From contig NZ_SJOM01000007.1 of NCBI RefSeq assembly GCF_004762045.1, positions 3,193,920 to 3,257,919 of the forward strand: 64,000 nucleotides of DNA, in the 5' to 3' direction. The notes under the pieces were generated by a model. That model was given only the letters and a program-made list of their open reading frames with translations, searched no databases and was not told the origin of the DNA. Positions within the stretch are counted from its first letter, which is position 1; each line of letters starts with the position of its first letter. Shown here one piece after another: positions 39,976 through 49,110 of this stretch. The stretch is from Mycobacterium sp. DL99 (GTDB taxonomy: Bacteria > Actinomycetota > Actinomycetes > Mycobacteriales > Mycobacteriaceae). A program made the translations under genes and the position numbers.

Positions 39976-41681
39976 CCGAGGTATTGCCGGAACGGGCCGA
40001 GCGGACTGATCGGAGGGTGGCCCGGTTGGTAGACGTCTCAGATCTCGAGGTCAGCTTCGGCACCGGGGGGAGTCGCCGCCAGGTGGTCCACGGGGTATCC
40101 CTGCATGTCGATGCGGGGGAATGCCTGGCCATCGTCGGAGAATCCGGGTCGGGCAAGAGCGTCACCGCGCGTACCCTGTTGGGCTTGACCGGCTCAGGCC
40201 CGAATGCTTCGCCGCAGGTGACGGCGAACCGGCTTGAGGTCGTGGGCGAATCGGTACTGGGATACCGCGACCGGGACTGGCGGGCCGTCCGCGGCAAGAA
40301 GGTCGGTTTCGTGTTGCAGGACGCCCTGGTGTCCCTGGATCCGCTGCGCAGCGTCGGCAGGGAGATCGCCGAGACATTGCGGCTGCATCGCTTCGGCAAC
40401 CGCGCGCGGCGTGCTGCCCGGGTCATCGAATTACTCACCGCGGTAGGCGTTCCGGAGCCGCAGCTGCGGGCCCGGCAGCTCCCGCATGAGCTGTCGGGCG
40501 GTCAACGCCAGCGGGCGCTGATCGCATCGGCGATCGCGTTGGACCCGCCGCTGCTCATCGCGGACGAGCCGACCACCGCAGTGGATGTCACGGTGCAAGT
40601 CCAGATCCTCGGCCTGCTGGCAGAGATGAAGGAACGCGGCACCGGCCTCATCGTGATCAGCCATGACCTGGCTGTGGTGAGCCGGCTGGCCGACCGGGTG
40701 GCAGTGATGCGCAACGGACGAGTGGTGGAACAGGGGCCGGTGGCCGAGGTGCTCTCGACGCCCTCGCATCCCTACACCCGGTCATTGCTCGACGCGGTGC
40801 CCGCCGCGCATCGTAAGGGCACCCGGCTGTCGGATATGCCGCCGCGGCCCGTGCATCCCGTGCCTCGCAGCGCACCGCCCGCTGACGGGGTCCTGCTGCG
40901 CGCCGACGGTTTGGTGAAGAAGTTCACCGGCCCCGACGGCGTGGCCCGCACCGCCGTCGACGGTGTCTCGTTCAGCCTCGGGGTCGGCGAGACACTCGGC
41001 ATCGTCGGAGAATCCGGATCGGGCAAGACCACCACGGCACGGTTGGCCCTGGCCCTGCTGGATCCCGACGAGGGCACCGTGCAGTTGGCCGGTGAACCGT
41101 GGAGCGAGGCGACCGAAGCTCAACGGCGGCCCCGGCGCCGCCGCATCTCGGTGATCTACCAAGACCCGCTCGGATCTTTCGATCCACGTTGGACGGTGCG
41201 CCGGATCATCGAGGATGCCCTGCCCGCCGATCGGTTCCCGGATGCCGACGCCCGCCGCCGTCGCACCGAGGATCTCCTCGCCGATGTCGGGCTCAGCCCG
41301 GAACACCTGGACCGTCGGCCGCTCCTGCTCTCGGGCGGCCAGCGTCAGCGGGTCGCGATCGCCCGAGCGCTTGCTGCCGAGCCGGACGTGATCGTCTGCG
41401 ACGAACCGGTGTCGGCGCTCGACGTCACCATCCAGGCTCAGGTGCTGGATCTGCTCACCGACCTGCAGGACCGACTCAAGTTGTCCTACCTGTTCATCTC
41501 GCACGACCTCGGTGTCATCCACCACATGGCCGACCGGGTCCTGGTGATGCGTCAAGGGCGTGTCGTCGAGTCAGGCCCGGCTGCAGACATTTTCGACAAT
41601 CCGCAGGATCCCTACACCCTTGAGCTGCTCGCGAGTCTCCCGACGGGCGAGCCCGAATCCGTTGCCGGAGGTTTACCATGA
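39972..41681 (+). CDS. Fused double ATPase of a peptide-type ABC importer (DppD-DppF fusion)
   Basis: A 569-residue protein with two complete ABC domains. Domain 1 (about 15-260) has GESGSGKS, LSGGQRQRALIASAI and LLIADEPTTAVDV. Domain 2 (about 310-550) has GESGSGKTT, LSGGQRQRVAIARAL and VIVCDEPVSALDV. Each is followed by the oligopeptide-family C-terminal region with its PYTRSLL or PYTLELL motif. The two subunits are separate in many relatives, but fusions are common in actinobacteria. ATG 39972 overlaps the permease stop; the open frame further upstream is a shadow of the permease gene. Confidence 0.94.
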   Translation: MTEVLPERAERTDRRVARLVDVSDLEVSFGTGGSRRQVVHGVSLHVDAGECLAIVGESGSGKSVTARTLLGLTGSGPNASPQVTANRLEVVGESVLGYRDRDWRAVRGKKVGFVLQDALVSLDPLRSVGREIAETLRLHRFGNRARRAARVIELLTAVGVPEPQLRARQLPHELSGGQRQRALIASAIALDPPLLIADEPTTAVDVTVQVQILGLLAEMKERGTGLIVISHDLAVVSRLADRVAVMRNGRVVEQGPVAEVLSTPSHPYTRSLLDAVPAAHRKGTRLSDMPPRPVHPVPRSAPPADGVLLRADGLVKKFTGPDGVARTAVDGVSFSLGVGETLGIVGESGSGKTTTARLALALLDPDEGTVQLAGEPWSEATEAQRRPRRRRISVIYQDPLGSFDPRWTVRRIIEDALPADRFPDADARRRRTEDLLADVGLSPEHLDRRPLLLSGGQRQRVAIARALAAEPDVIVCDEPVSALDVTIQAQVLDLLTDLQDRLKLSYLFISHDLGVIHHMADRVLVMRQGRVVESGPAADIFDNPQDPYTLELLASLPTGEPESVAGGLP

Positions 41682-43048
41682 CCCGCCAGATCGTGCTCAA
41701 CGCGTTCGACATGAACTGCGTCGCCCATATTGTCGCCGGAACATGGCGGCATCCGGAGTCGCAGGCGGTGCGCTACAAGGACATCGACTACTGGCTGGAT
41801 CTTGCCAAGGTGCTCGAGCGTGGTCTGTTCGACGGGCTGTTCATCGCCGATGTACTGGGCATCTATGACGTCTACGGCGGTGGTCCGGCGGCCGCGCTGC
41901 GCTCCGGTGCCCAGGTGCCGGTGAACGATCCGCTGCTCGTGGTACCCGCCATGGCCACTGTTACGAAAAACCTGGGGTTCGGCATCACCGCAGCCACATC
42001 GTTCGAGCATCCGTATTCGTTCGCCCGCCGGATGTCGACCCTGGACCACCTCACCAAGGGGAGGGTCGGCTGGAACATCGTCACCGGGTACCTGGAGAGC
42101 GCCGCGCGGAATCACGGCCTGGACACCATCACCCCGCACGCCGATCGATACGACATCGCCGACGAGTACACCGAGGTGCTGTACAAACTGTGGGAGGGCT
42201 CATGGGAGGACGACGCCGTCGGCGTCGATCCGGGCCGGGCCACCTATGCAGACCCGGACAAGGTGCATCCGATCGCCCATGACGGCGAGCATTTTCGAGT
42301 TCCGGGCATCCACCTGTGCGAGCCGTCGCCTCAACGCACACCGGTGCTCTATCAGGCCGGTGCATCCAACCGGGGCCGACAGTTCGGGGCTGAGAACGCC
42401 GAGGTGATCTTCATCGGCGCACCGACCAAGGAAATACTGCGTGAGGCGGTGGCCGACATCAGGGCCCGCGCTGCCGCGGCCGGGCGTGACCCCTATGACG
42501 TGAAGATCGTCAACGGCCATGTGGTGGTGACCGGGGCAACCGAACGGGCCGCCCAGGCCCGCTATGACGAGTTCCGCCGCTATACCGATCCTGAAGGCGC
42601 CCTTGCCCTGTGGTCCGGGTGGCTCGGAACCGACCTGTCGCGTTTCGACCTCGACGACCCGGTTGCGGTCACCGACAACGAGTTCCTCAAGTCCTCGGTG
42701 GAGATGTTCGGCCAGGGGCAGTGGACGCTGCGGGACTTCGTCGACGCGAAAGCGATCGACGCCGAGGGCGGATTCACCGTCGGCTCCCCGACCCAGGTGG
42801 CCGACGAGCTGCAGGAGTGGGTCGAGGAAACCGATGTCGACGGGTTCAACCTGACCAACGTGATCACCCCGGGTTCGTTCGTCGACTTCGTCGACCATGT
42901 GGTGCCGGAGCTGCAACGGCGCGGCCTGTACAAGACCTCGTATGACGAGGGAACCCTGCGCCACAAGCTGTTCGGCCGCGGCCCCCGCCTGCCCGAAACC
43001 CACCGCGCCGCCAACTACCGCCACGCCAACCAGGAGGCAATCCGATGA
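41678..43048 (+). CDS. Flavin-dependent monooxygenase, DszA/NtaA/SnaA family
   Basis: A 456-residue luciferase-like (LLM) monooxygenase that uses FMNH2 and O2. Family features in order are LNAFDMNCVAHIVAGTWRHP, RGLFDGLFIADVLGIYDVYGG, ATSFEHPYSFARRMSTLDHLTKGRVGWNIVTGYL, ARNHGL, PVLYQAGASNRGRQFGAENAEVIF and DGFNLTNVITPGSFVDFVDHVVPELQRRGL. These match the DszA (dibenzothiophene sulfone monooxygenase) and NtaA (nitrilotriacetate) group as I remember it. The gene overlaps both neighbours by 4 bases, tying it to the ABC importer. The likely role is C-S or C-N bond cleavage of the imported compound. A reductase to supply FMNH2 is not in the window. Confidence 0.93.
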   Translation: MTRQIVLNAFDMNCVAHIVAGTWRHPESQAVRYKDIDYWLDLAKVLERGLFDGLFIADVLGIYDVYGGGPAAALRSGAQVPVNDPLLVVPAMATVTKNLGFGITAATSFEHPYSFARRMSTLDHLTKGRVGWNIVTGYLESAARNHGLDTITPHADRYDIADEYTEVLYKLWEGSWEDDAVGVDPGRATYADPDKVHPIAHDGEHFRVPGIHLCEPSPQRTPVLYQAGASNRGRQFGAENAEVIFIGAPTKEILREAVADIRARAAAAGRDPYDVKIVNGHVVVTGATERAAQARYDEFRRYTDPEGALALWSGWLGTDLSRFDLDDPVAVTDNEFLKSSVEMFGQGQWTLRDFVDAKAIDAEGGFTVGSPTQVADELQEWVEETDVDGFNLTNVITPGSFVDFVDHVVPELQRRGLYKTSYDEGTLRHKLFGRGPRLPETHRAANYRHANQEAIR

Positions 43049-44262
43049 CATCCACCACTGCTCAGCCCGTCACCTACGGATCCGATCGGCTCGCCAACCT
43101 GATCGCCGCGATCGGAGAGGGCGCGCTGGAGCGCGAGCGGACCGGCGAACGACCCTTCGCCGCAATCGATCTCGTTCGCGCCGAGCGGCTCGGCGCGCTG
43201 CGGGTGCCCAGCGCCGACGGTGGCGGCGGGGCGAGCCTGCGTGAACTGTTCGCCCTGGTCATCGAATTGGCCACCGCCGACGTGAACGTCGCACACATCC
43301 TGCGCGGACATTTCTCCCACGTCGAGGAGCGGTTGCGGCTCGATGCCGAGCAGCGCCGCCGGGTGACCGAGTTGGCGCTGTCCGGCGCGATCGTCGGTAA
43401 TGCCTCGACCGAACTGGGCTCGACCCCGGCCGGTGGGTTCACCTGGCAGACCAAGCTCACCCGCGACGGCGACGGATATCGGCTCAACGGCAAGAAGTTC
43501 TTCACCACCGGCACGCTGTACGCCGACTACGCCGAGGTGCTGGCCAGCAATCCCGAGGGGGCGTCGGTGATCGCCCTCGTTCCCACCGACCGGCCCGGAT
43601 TCACGGTGGTCGACGACTGGGACGGCATGGGGCAGCGCGCCACCGGAACCGGTACTGCCACTTTCGAGGACATCGCGGTATCCGCTGACGAGGTGCTGGA
43701 GTTCGCCCCGCCGAACGCCGACGACGAGGAGCAGTCGCTGTACCTGTCCGGCGCGTTCTTCCAGCTGTACGTGACGGCACTGGAAGTCGGTGTGGTGCAC
43801 GCACTTCGCAATGATGCGGTGGCGCATGTGCTTCAGCGCCCACGCAGCTTCGCCTGGGCGCCGACCCCCACGGCCGCCGATGACCCACTGTTGCAGCGCG
43901 AGATCGGTGAGATCGCGGCCGCCGCGTACGCCGGGCAGGCCACGGTGCTGGCCGCCGCCGATGCCCTGGCCCTGGCGTTCGAAGCCGACACCGACGGGAC
44001 CGACCCGGGCCTCGAACTCGCCCATGAGGCGTCCGCGCAGGCCGCGGCCGCCAAGATCGTGGTCGATGCACTGGCGCAGAAGGCGGCGGGGCAGATCTTC
44101 GACGTCGGCGGGGCATCGGTGGTGCGGCAGTCGCATCTGCTCGATCGGCATTGGCGCAACATCCGGACGCTGGCCTCACACAACCCGTCGTCGTACAAAG
44201 CGCAGGCGCTCGGTGCCCTTCACGTCCGCGGCACTCGGCTGCCGGGCAGTGGCTACTTCTGA
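43045..44262 (+). CDS. Acyl-CoA-dehydrogenase-fold flavin monooxygenase, DszC/SfnB-like
   Basis: A 405-residue flavoprotein with the acyl-CoA dehydrogenase fold, of the group that oxygenates sulfur compounds (DszC, SfnB) instead of dehydrogenating acyl-CoA. Visible features are VNVAHILRGHFSHVE, GNASTELGSTPAGGFTWQTKL, the flavin-loop YRLNGKKFFTTGTLYADY, DDWDGMGQRATGTGTATFEDI and the C-terminal FDVGGASVVRQSHLLDRHWRNIRTLASHNP. The usual acyl-CoA dehydrogenase catalytic Glu context is not evident. It is the last gene of the operon, overlaps the upstream monooxygenase by 4 bases, and its 3' end overlaps the convergent GtrA gene by 10 bases. Confidence 0.9.
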   Translation: MTSTTAQPVTYGSDRLANLIAAIGEGALERERTGERPFAAIDLVRAERLGALRVPSADGGGGASLRELFALVIELATADVNVAHILRGHFSHVEERLRLDAEQRRRVTELALSGAIVGNASTELGSTPAGGFTWQTKLTRDGDGYRLNGKKFFTTGTLYADYAEVLASNPEGASVIALVPTDRPGFTVVDDWDGMGQRATGTGTATFEDIAVSADEVLEFAPPNADDEEQSLYLSGAFFQLYVTALEVGVVHALRNDAVAHVLQRPRSFAWAPTPTAADDPLLQREIGEIAAAAYAGQATVLAAADALALAFEADTDGTDPGLELAHEASAQAAAAKIVVDALAQKAAGQIFDVGGASVVRQSHLLDRHWRNIRTLASHNPSSYKAQALGALHVRGTRLPGSGYF

Positions 44263-44756
44263 TCCGACCGGGCCCGCGGGCCGGCGGGATCAGCACGAAA
44301 CACCACCCACCGGATCGCGCTGTACATGTACACCGCCTCGCAGCCGCCTGCAACGATCCGGGCCAGGTGGTACTCGACACCCACGGCCGCCAGCCCGCTG
44401 GATACACCCAGGATGAACGCCAGGTAGTTGATCACGACGACCACCAGGTACACCGTCAGTTGAGGACCGACAGCGGCGTGTGAGCGGAAGTTCAGTGTCC
44501 GGTTCAAGTAGTACGCGAGGCTGAAGGCACCGGCGTATCCCACGGTCACCGCGAGCGGTAGCGGAGCCCGGAAGAAGCCGTGCAGGACCGTCAGAATCGT
44601 GAGATCGACGCCGAAGGTGAAGGTGTTGATCACCACAAAGCCGAGGAATGTCGGGGCCACAAGAGAATTCAGAGGCGCCGGCAGGGCGTGCACTACCAGT
44701 ACGCACAACCGGTGGAACCGCTCAGCGGTGGATACCCGGCTTCGTTCGTCTCTCAC
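44253..44756 (-). CDS. GtrA-like membrane protein
   Basis: A 167-residue protein with four hydrophobic segments and the GtrA pattern: FLGFVVINTFTFGVDLTIL, VGYAGAFSLAYYLNRTLNFRS, YLVVVVINYLAFIL and YSAIRWVVFR. GtrA proteins are thought to help move lipid-linked sugars across the membrane. The GTG at 44756 overlaps the stop of the upstream remnant (GTGA); a GTG 7 codons later is an alternative. It ends inside the 3' end of the convergent flavoprotein gene. Confidence 0.87.
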   Translation of the reverse strand: MRDERSRVSTAERFHRLCVLVVHALPAPLNSLVAPTFLGFVVINTFTFGVDLTILTVLHGFFRAPLPLAVTVGYAGAFSLAYYLNRTLNFRSHAAVGPQLTVYLVVVVINYLAFILGVSSGLAAVGVEYHLARIVAGGCEAVYMYSAIRWVVFRADPAGPRARSDQK

Positions 44757-45078
44757 ATGGACACCGTGGCATCGGAAGGTGTCAGGTGCGTGAGCGCCGA
44801 GCGAACTTCGATGGAGCCCTGGCGGTCCCGCGCATCAGTCCCGGTCCGGGCCGGGATGTATCTGATGTTCAGGCGGGTCAGCCCGCGCAGGATGAATGTG
44901 GGCAGATAGCGGTACTTGCGGGCGTCCGCAGGACCGTGCACCTCCTCGTCGATCCAGATGCGCTCGGTCCGGTCGAGCAATCGGTTCAGGCTGACCAGGC
45001 CTTCGGTGCGGACCAGCGGGTGTTGTCGGTGAAGAAGTCGATCGCATCGACGTCGCCGCGAGTGATTTCGATACTCAC
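44753..45078 (-). pseudogene. Internally deleted, frameshifted gene remnant, probably a cytochrome P450
   Basis: From GTG 45078 (overlapping the SnoaL-like stop) the first frame reads VSIEITRGDVDAIDFFTDNT, which looks like a P450 N-terminus, and stops soon after. In another frame, from about 45020, sequence continues as LVRTEGLVSLNRLLDRTERI and later DARKYRYLPTFILRGLTRLN. That resembles P450 C-terminal ends, where a segment of the form RLLDRT...YLPTFILRGLT is common. About 350 codons, including the heme Cys loop and I-helix, would be missing. After IRYIPA the frame runs on for about 30 unfamiliar residues. The remnant reading is an inference; that no intact family-length gene is present is seen directly. 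Confidence 0.6.
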
Positions 45079-45539
45079 TCCGAGATCTCAACTCCCTCAT
45101 AGCTGGTCAACATCTCGGTGTTGGGCAGCGCCATCTGCAGGTACAGATCGATATGACGGATCTTGTCCTCGGCGGTGAACTCGTATACCGAGATCGAGTT
45201 GACCACCGACTCGAAATCGCCCATCTTCGTGTGTTCCTCGAGTTCGAGGTACACCACACCGTCGACTTCGCTGACTCGCTTGAACAGGCCGTCCCACTCC
45301 GAGGCCGAGGCCCAGTTGGTCATGAAATCGGTGTACTCGTCCCAGTTCATCACCTCTTTGAAGTTGCCGATCCGTTCGAACTCGTCGACCGCGACCAGGG
45401 CCGCCAGCGGCGCCCAGCCGTCGATCCCGAACCCTGGCTGTTTTGCAGCGTTTACCAACTGCTTGGTAGTGACCGCGTACTGCACCACTGCGCGACAGCG
45501 GCCGGTGTAGTCGTCGACAACCTCATGGACGTGTTTCAC
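45075..45539 (-). CDS. SnoaL/NTF2-like protein
   Basis: A 154-residue protein with the cone-shaped NTF2-like fold expected from its helix-sheet pattern: HEVVDDYTGRCRAVVQYAVT, then a beta-rich half with GVVYLELEEHTKMGDFESVVNSISVYEF and KIRHIDLYLQMALP. Relatives are small cyclases, isomerases or dioxygenase partner subunits. I chose GTG 45539 because AAGGAA lies just upstream; the longer open frame to 45845 overlaps the Rieske gene. It follows the Rieske oxygenase gene by 41 bases, so the two are probably one operon. Confidence 0.8.
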   Translation of the reverse strand: MKHVHEVVDDYTGRCRAVVQYAVTTKQLVNAAKQPGFGIDGWAPLAALVAVDEFERIGNFKEVMNWDEYTDFMTNWASASEWDGLFKRVSEVDGVVYLELEEHTKMGDFESVVNSISVYEFTAEDKIRHIDLYLQMALPNTEMLTSYEGVEISE

Positions 45540-45580
45540 GCAAAGTTCCTTCTCTGTGGTGGTTTTCGAGATCTGGTAGA

Positions 45581-46939
45581 TCAGGACCCGGCGCCTGCGG
45601 CAGCGAGGTACTTGTCGACGACCGAATGGAAGTGCGCGATCACGACCTCTTCCTTGACCAGGGCCATGTGCTTCAGCGCGGTGTTGCGCAACCCGATCTG
45701 CTGGCGCGGCATCTGTTCGTAATCCTGTTGTAGCGCTTCGAAATACTTGTAGCTGCCGGCCTCGTCGACCACTATCGCCTCGGCGGCGAAAGCCGCCTTC
45801 ATCTCGTCGGGCAACCACATGTAGCTGGCGACGTGCCAGATGCACCGGTTGGGGTCACCGTCCGGGTGGGGCAGAGACATGATGATCGTCGCCTCTCCGG
45901 CGCGGATGGTCATGAAGAAGTTCGGGAACCATACCCAGCCGTGGTTGTCGCTCATCTGGGCGTCGGTCAGCCCGCTGACGTCAAGCCCCATGCCGGTCAA
46001 CGTGTCTCGTGTCGCTGTCTGCAGCAGTGTGCGGGCGGTGACCCCGTCGGGAAATGTCAGCGATCCGTCGTCGGCGCGGTACCCGGCGACGAGTTCGGAG
46101 AAGCGGGGGAGCACCGCGACGGTGGACGGGAACGTCTCAGGTAGGTCCATGATGCCGTCGACCTGTTGCTCCGGGGTGGCGCCGACGACGTCGAACGGGG
46201 CCATCGACACGCTGTGCTGGTCGAAGAACCGGTACCGGCTCGTGGCCGGGTCGATGTTGATCACCCGCAGTAGCTGCGGGTGGATGCCGTCGATGTGGTA
46301 GCCCTCCTGGAAGGCGTCCAGGACCACTTTCCAGTTGCAGTCGATGGCCTCGGTCACGTCCATCACGGTGACCATCTCGTCGAGGTGATACGGCGCCAGC
46401 ATGGTCGCGACCTCCTCGCCGATGAAGTCCGCCAGGGGTTCGGCGGTCGGATCAGGATTGAGGAAGATGAACCCGGCGAATGTGCCCACCGAAACCTCGA
46501 TCAGCCCGTGGGTGTCCTTGTCGATCGGTCCGGCCAGGGCCTCCCGCAACATTCCTTTGAGCCGCCCGTCGAGGTCGTACGACCACAAGTGGTACTGGCA
46601 CAGGAAGCCGCGCTTGGCGTTTCCGCGGGCGTCACGGCACAGCACGTTGCCCCGGTGCCGGCATGCGTTCACGAAGCCTCGGATGGTGTCGTCCTTGCCG
46701 CGCACGACGATGTAGGACTGATCGAAGATCTGGTACTGCTTCCAGTCGCCGGCTTTGGTCAACTCGTCCGCCCGGCCGACCACCTGCCAGACTCTCTTCC
46801 AGATCGAATCACGTTCCTGAGCAACGAATTCCGGTGCGACATAGCGACTAGTCGGAATCTGCATCCGATAGGCATCGGGCGCGATGTCATCCAGGCCGGT
46901 GGCGTTCTCGACCCAATTTCCGGGGCGTGCTGTCGGCAC
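45581..46939 (-). CDS. Rieske non-heme iron ring-hydroxylating oxygenase, alpha subunit
   Basis: A 452-residue oxygenase component. The Rieske [2Fe-2S] ligands are C93, H95, C114 and H117 (NACRHRG and FLCQYHLW). The mononuclear iron site is in EGYHIDGIHP, with a later Asp expected in the C-terminal domain. Such enzymes add O2 to an aromatic or hydroxylate or demethylate a substrate, using electrons from a ferredoxin/reductase that is not in the window. I chose GTG 46939 because AGAGGAGG lies 6 bases upstream; an ATG at 46963 would place that site inside the gene. It is divergent from the TetR gene region across an AT-rich palindrome. Confidence 0.93.
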   Translation of the reverse strand: MPTARPGNWVENATGLDDIAPDAYRMQIPTSRYVAPEFVAQERDSIWKRVWQVVGRADELTKAGDWKQYQIFDQSYIVVRGKDDTIRGFVNACRHRGNVLCRDARGNAKRGFLCQYHLWSYDLDGRLKGMLREALAGPIDKDTHGLIEVSVGTFAGFIFLNPDPTAEPLADFIGEEVATMLAPYHLDEMVTVMDVTEAIDCNWKVVLDAFQEGYHIDGIHPQLLRVINIDPATSRYRFFDQHSVSMAPFDVVGATPEQQVDGIMDLPETFPSTVAVLPRFSELVAGYRADDGSLTFPDGVTARTLLQTATRDTLTGMGLDVSGLTDAQMSDNHGWVWFPNFFMTIRAGEATIIMSLPHPDGDPNRCIWHVASYMWLPDEMKAAFAAEAIVVDEAGSYKYFEALQQDYEQMPRQQIGLRNTALKHMALVKEEVVIAHFHSVVDKYLAAAGAGS

Positions 46940-47038
46940 GGGCGGACCTCCTCTATCGATCACTGGGCGGTGAGGTGCTGACGGCCGGTGTGCCCGGCCT
47001 TGTCGGCGCCAGGAAGTAGTTTGTGACTGCGATCACTA

Positions 47039-47056
47039 CTATACATTTATGCATAG
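47039..47056. promoter_or_regulatory. 18-bp palindrome, candidate TetR operator
   Basis: An imperfect palindrome of pattern CTATnCATnnATGnATAG in the short AT-rich stretch between the Rieske gene and the plus-strand gene at 47112. A TetR-family regulator is encoded two genes away, so this is its most likely binding site. Confidence 0.5.
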
Positions 47057-47111
47057 CTAATACAACGGTGCATATATCGGATCGAGTCATGGCGATCGGG
47101 GAGGTGTTCTG

Positions 47112-47585
47112 GTGCGGTCTCTGTTGGAGGTCATGGCCGAAAGTGCGGAGCAAGCGGTGATCTGGGCCGGCGGACTCATCTGTGACCGAGCACTTGAGGG
47201 TTGGGCGGTGGTCGTCTGGCTGCCTGAACTGGCCGCGACGCCGGCGCTGGAGATCGTTGGCGCCCAGACGCGGGTTTGCGCCCTGGATGCCGAGATGACC
47301 GGCGCCGGGGCGCCGCTGGTGCGGATTTCACAGGCTGGGGCTCCGCGGATTCAGACGTATGTCTGCGACGTGCCGGCCTCTGATGGCCCGCCGAGTGAAG
47401 GGATTTGCCTGGTGAGCGCTGACAGCGCATTTCAGCATCGACTCAGCGGTGCCGCGCGCGCCTTCAAGGCGCAGGCACTGAACGCCTGCGGAAGTCCCGC
47501 GGATGTCGGAAAGACGGAAGCCTTCCGACCCGCCGACCGGGGGTGGGTGGCGCGGCCGGCGGTCGCCGCCACGCCCGTTGGCTAA
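47112..47585 (+). CDS. Hypothetical protein next to TetR regulator
   Basis: A 157-residue protein I do not recognise. It has no clear membrane segment. The N-terminal half (about 1-70) contains WAVVVWLPELAATPALEIVGAQ, suggesting a mixed alpha/beta fold; the C-terminal 40 residues are less structured. GTG 47112 has GGAGGT 8 bases upstream. It lies 19 bases before the TetR gene in the same direction and is probably co-transcribed with it from the divergent promoter region. Confidence 0.5.
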   Translation: MRSLLEVMAESAEQAVIWAGGLICDRALEGWAVVVWLPELAATPALEIVGAQTRVCALDAEMTGAGAPLVRISQAGAPRIQTYVCDVPASDGPPSEGICLVSADSAFQHRLSGAARAFKAQALNACGSPADVGKTEAFRPADRGWVARPAVAATPVG

Positions 47586-47604
47586 CGTTTGACAGGATGG
47601 GGCC

Positions 47605-48222
47605 ATGGCCGAACGCTGGACGAAGCAACGCCGCTTGGAACACACGCGCAACGTTCTGCTGGACGCTGCCGAAGAGGTATTTGCGCGCAAGGGGTTTGAC
47701 GGGGCCGCGTTAGAGGACATCGCCGAGGTCGGGGGCTACACCCGCGGCGCCATCTACTCCCACTTCGGGAGCAAGGCGGAGTTGTTCCTGGCAGTGGTCG
47801 AACGACAGCGCCAACAGTTCCTCGACGGCTTCGCCGACGTCATCGCCACATTTCACAGACTCGACGATCTCGATGCCGATGAACTCGGTGACCGCTGGCG
47901 GGATCTGGTCGCCGCCGAGGGGCCCGACCGCGCCGTCCTCGGATGCGAGTACACCCTGTTCCTGCTGCGCAATCCCGACGCGCGGGAACGAGTGGCAGCA
48001 CAGCGAGAGGAGACCGCTCGCGCCCTCGCCGACTACATCTCCAAGGGCGCCGCGCGCCTGGGCGGCCACCTGAGTATCCCGGCGCTGGACCTGGCCCGGG
48101 TCATTCTGGCCGCCAACGACGGCGTCACCCTCAACAGCCTGCTCGACGACCAGGCGGTCTACCGCCCGTTCCTTCGCATGGTTCTGGCCAATATCGTTGT
48201 CCCCAAGGGGAACAACTTGTGA
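47605..48222 (+). CDS. TetR/AcrR-family transcriptional regulator
   Basis: A 205-residue repressor. The N-terminal helix-turn-helix (about 10-58) has [44 protein letters not shown]. The C-terminal ligand-binding helical domain ends in [20 protein letters not shown] and [13 protein letters not shown]. It probably controls the divergent Rieske/SnoaL genes and the overlapping EamA exporter gene (GTGA overlap at 48219). A deleted paralog lies at 61515-61694. Confidence 0.92.
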   Translation: MAERWTKQRRLEHTRNVLLDAAEEVFARKGFDGAALEDIAEVGGYTRGAIYSHFGSKAELFLAVVERQRQQFLDGFADVIATFHRLDDLDADELGDRWRDLVAAEGPDRAVLGCEYTLFLLRNPDARERVAAQREETARALADYISKGAARLGGHLSIPALDLARVILAANDGVTLNSLLDDQAVYRPFLRMVLANIVVPKGNNL

Positions 48223-49091
48223 CCAAGACCGGACATCCGGCGCGCACCGGCGCGCTGATGGCCATGGCGTCCATGCTGTGCGTGCAGATTGGGCTGGCGG
48301 TGGCAGTCGGCCTGATCGATGACATCGGAGCCGAGGGTGCCGCGTGGCTGCGCCTGGCGTGGGCCGGTGTTCTGATGCTCGTGATCGTGCGGCCGCGCCC
48401 GTCGGCCTTCACCAAATCCGCATTCTGGACGTGCGTCGCGCTCGGTGTGGTCACGGCCGGAGTGACGATGCTCTTCATGGCGGCCCTGTCCCGGATCCCG
48501 CTCGGCACGGCCAGCGCGCTGGAATTCCTCGGCCCGCTCGGGGTCGCCGTTGCCCACGGGAAGGGGCGCAATCGGATTCTGTGGCCCGGGCTGGCAGCGG
48601 CCGGCGTGGTGCTACTCACCGAACCCTGGTCGGGCGACGTCGACCTCATCGGTGTGCTCTACGCGCTGTGCGCCGCACTGTGCTGGGCCTGCTACATCCT
48701 GCTCACGCAACGCGTCGGCGACGAGGTGGCCGGTATCCAGGGCTTGGCGGTGTCCATGCCGGTCGCCGGCCTGGTCGGCACCGCGGTTGTCGGGCCGTCG
48801 GTATTTCCTCAGTTGACACCGCAGTTGCTCTTGATCGGAGTGGGGCTCGCGATCCTACTGCCGGTGATCCCTTTCACCCTCGAGATGTCTGCGCTCCGGT
48901 ATCTGAGCACCGCCGCGTTCGGCACGCTGATGGCCCTGGAGCCGGCATTCGCGATGCTGGTCGGTTTCGTTCTGCTCCACCAGGTCCCGGCTCCGGCCGC
49001 CGTGATCGGCATCTGCCTCGTGGTGGCTGCAGGCGTCGGCGCGGCGCGTACCGGAGCTCGTGCCACACCGGTCCCCGCCGAGATCGGCTGA
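48219..49091 (+). CDS. EamA-family (RhtA-like) drug/metabolite exporter
   Basis: A 290-residue membrane protein with about ten hydrophobic segments forming two EamA repeats. Characteristic segments are [56 protein letters not shown] and [25 protein letters not shown]. Relatives export amino acids such as threonine and homoserine. The GTG start overlaps the TetR stop, indicating co-translation and likely control by that regulator. Confidence 0.9.
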   Translation: MTKTGHPARTGALMAMASMLCVQIGLAVAVGLIDDIGAEGAAWLRLAWAGVLMLVIVRPRPSAFTKSAFWTCVALGVVTAGVTMLFMAALSRIPLGTASALEFLGPLGVAVAHGKGRNRILWPGLAAAGVVLLTEPWSGDVDLIGVLYALCAALCWACYILLTQRVGDEVAGIQGLAVSMPVAGLVGTAVVGPSVFPQLTPQLLLIGVGLAILLPVIPFTLEMSALRYLSTAAFGTLMALEPAFAMLVGFVLLHQVPAPAAVIGICLVVAAGVGAARTGARATPVPAEIG

Positions 49092-49110
49092 TCAGGTTAC
49101 GCTGGCGCCA

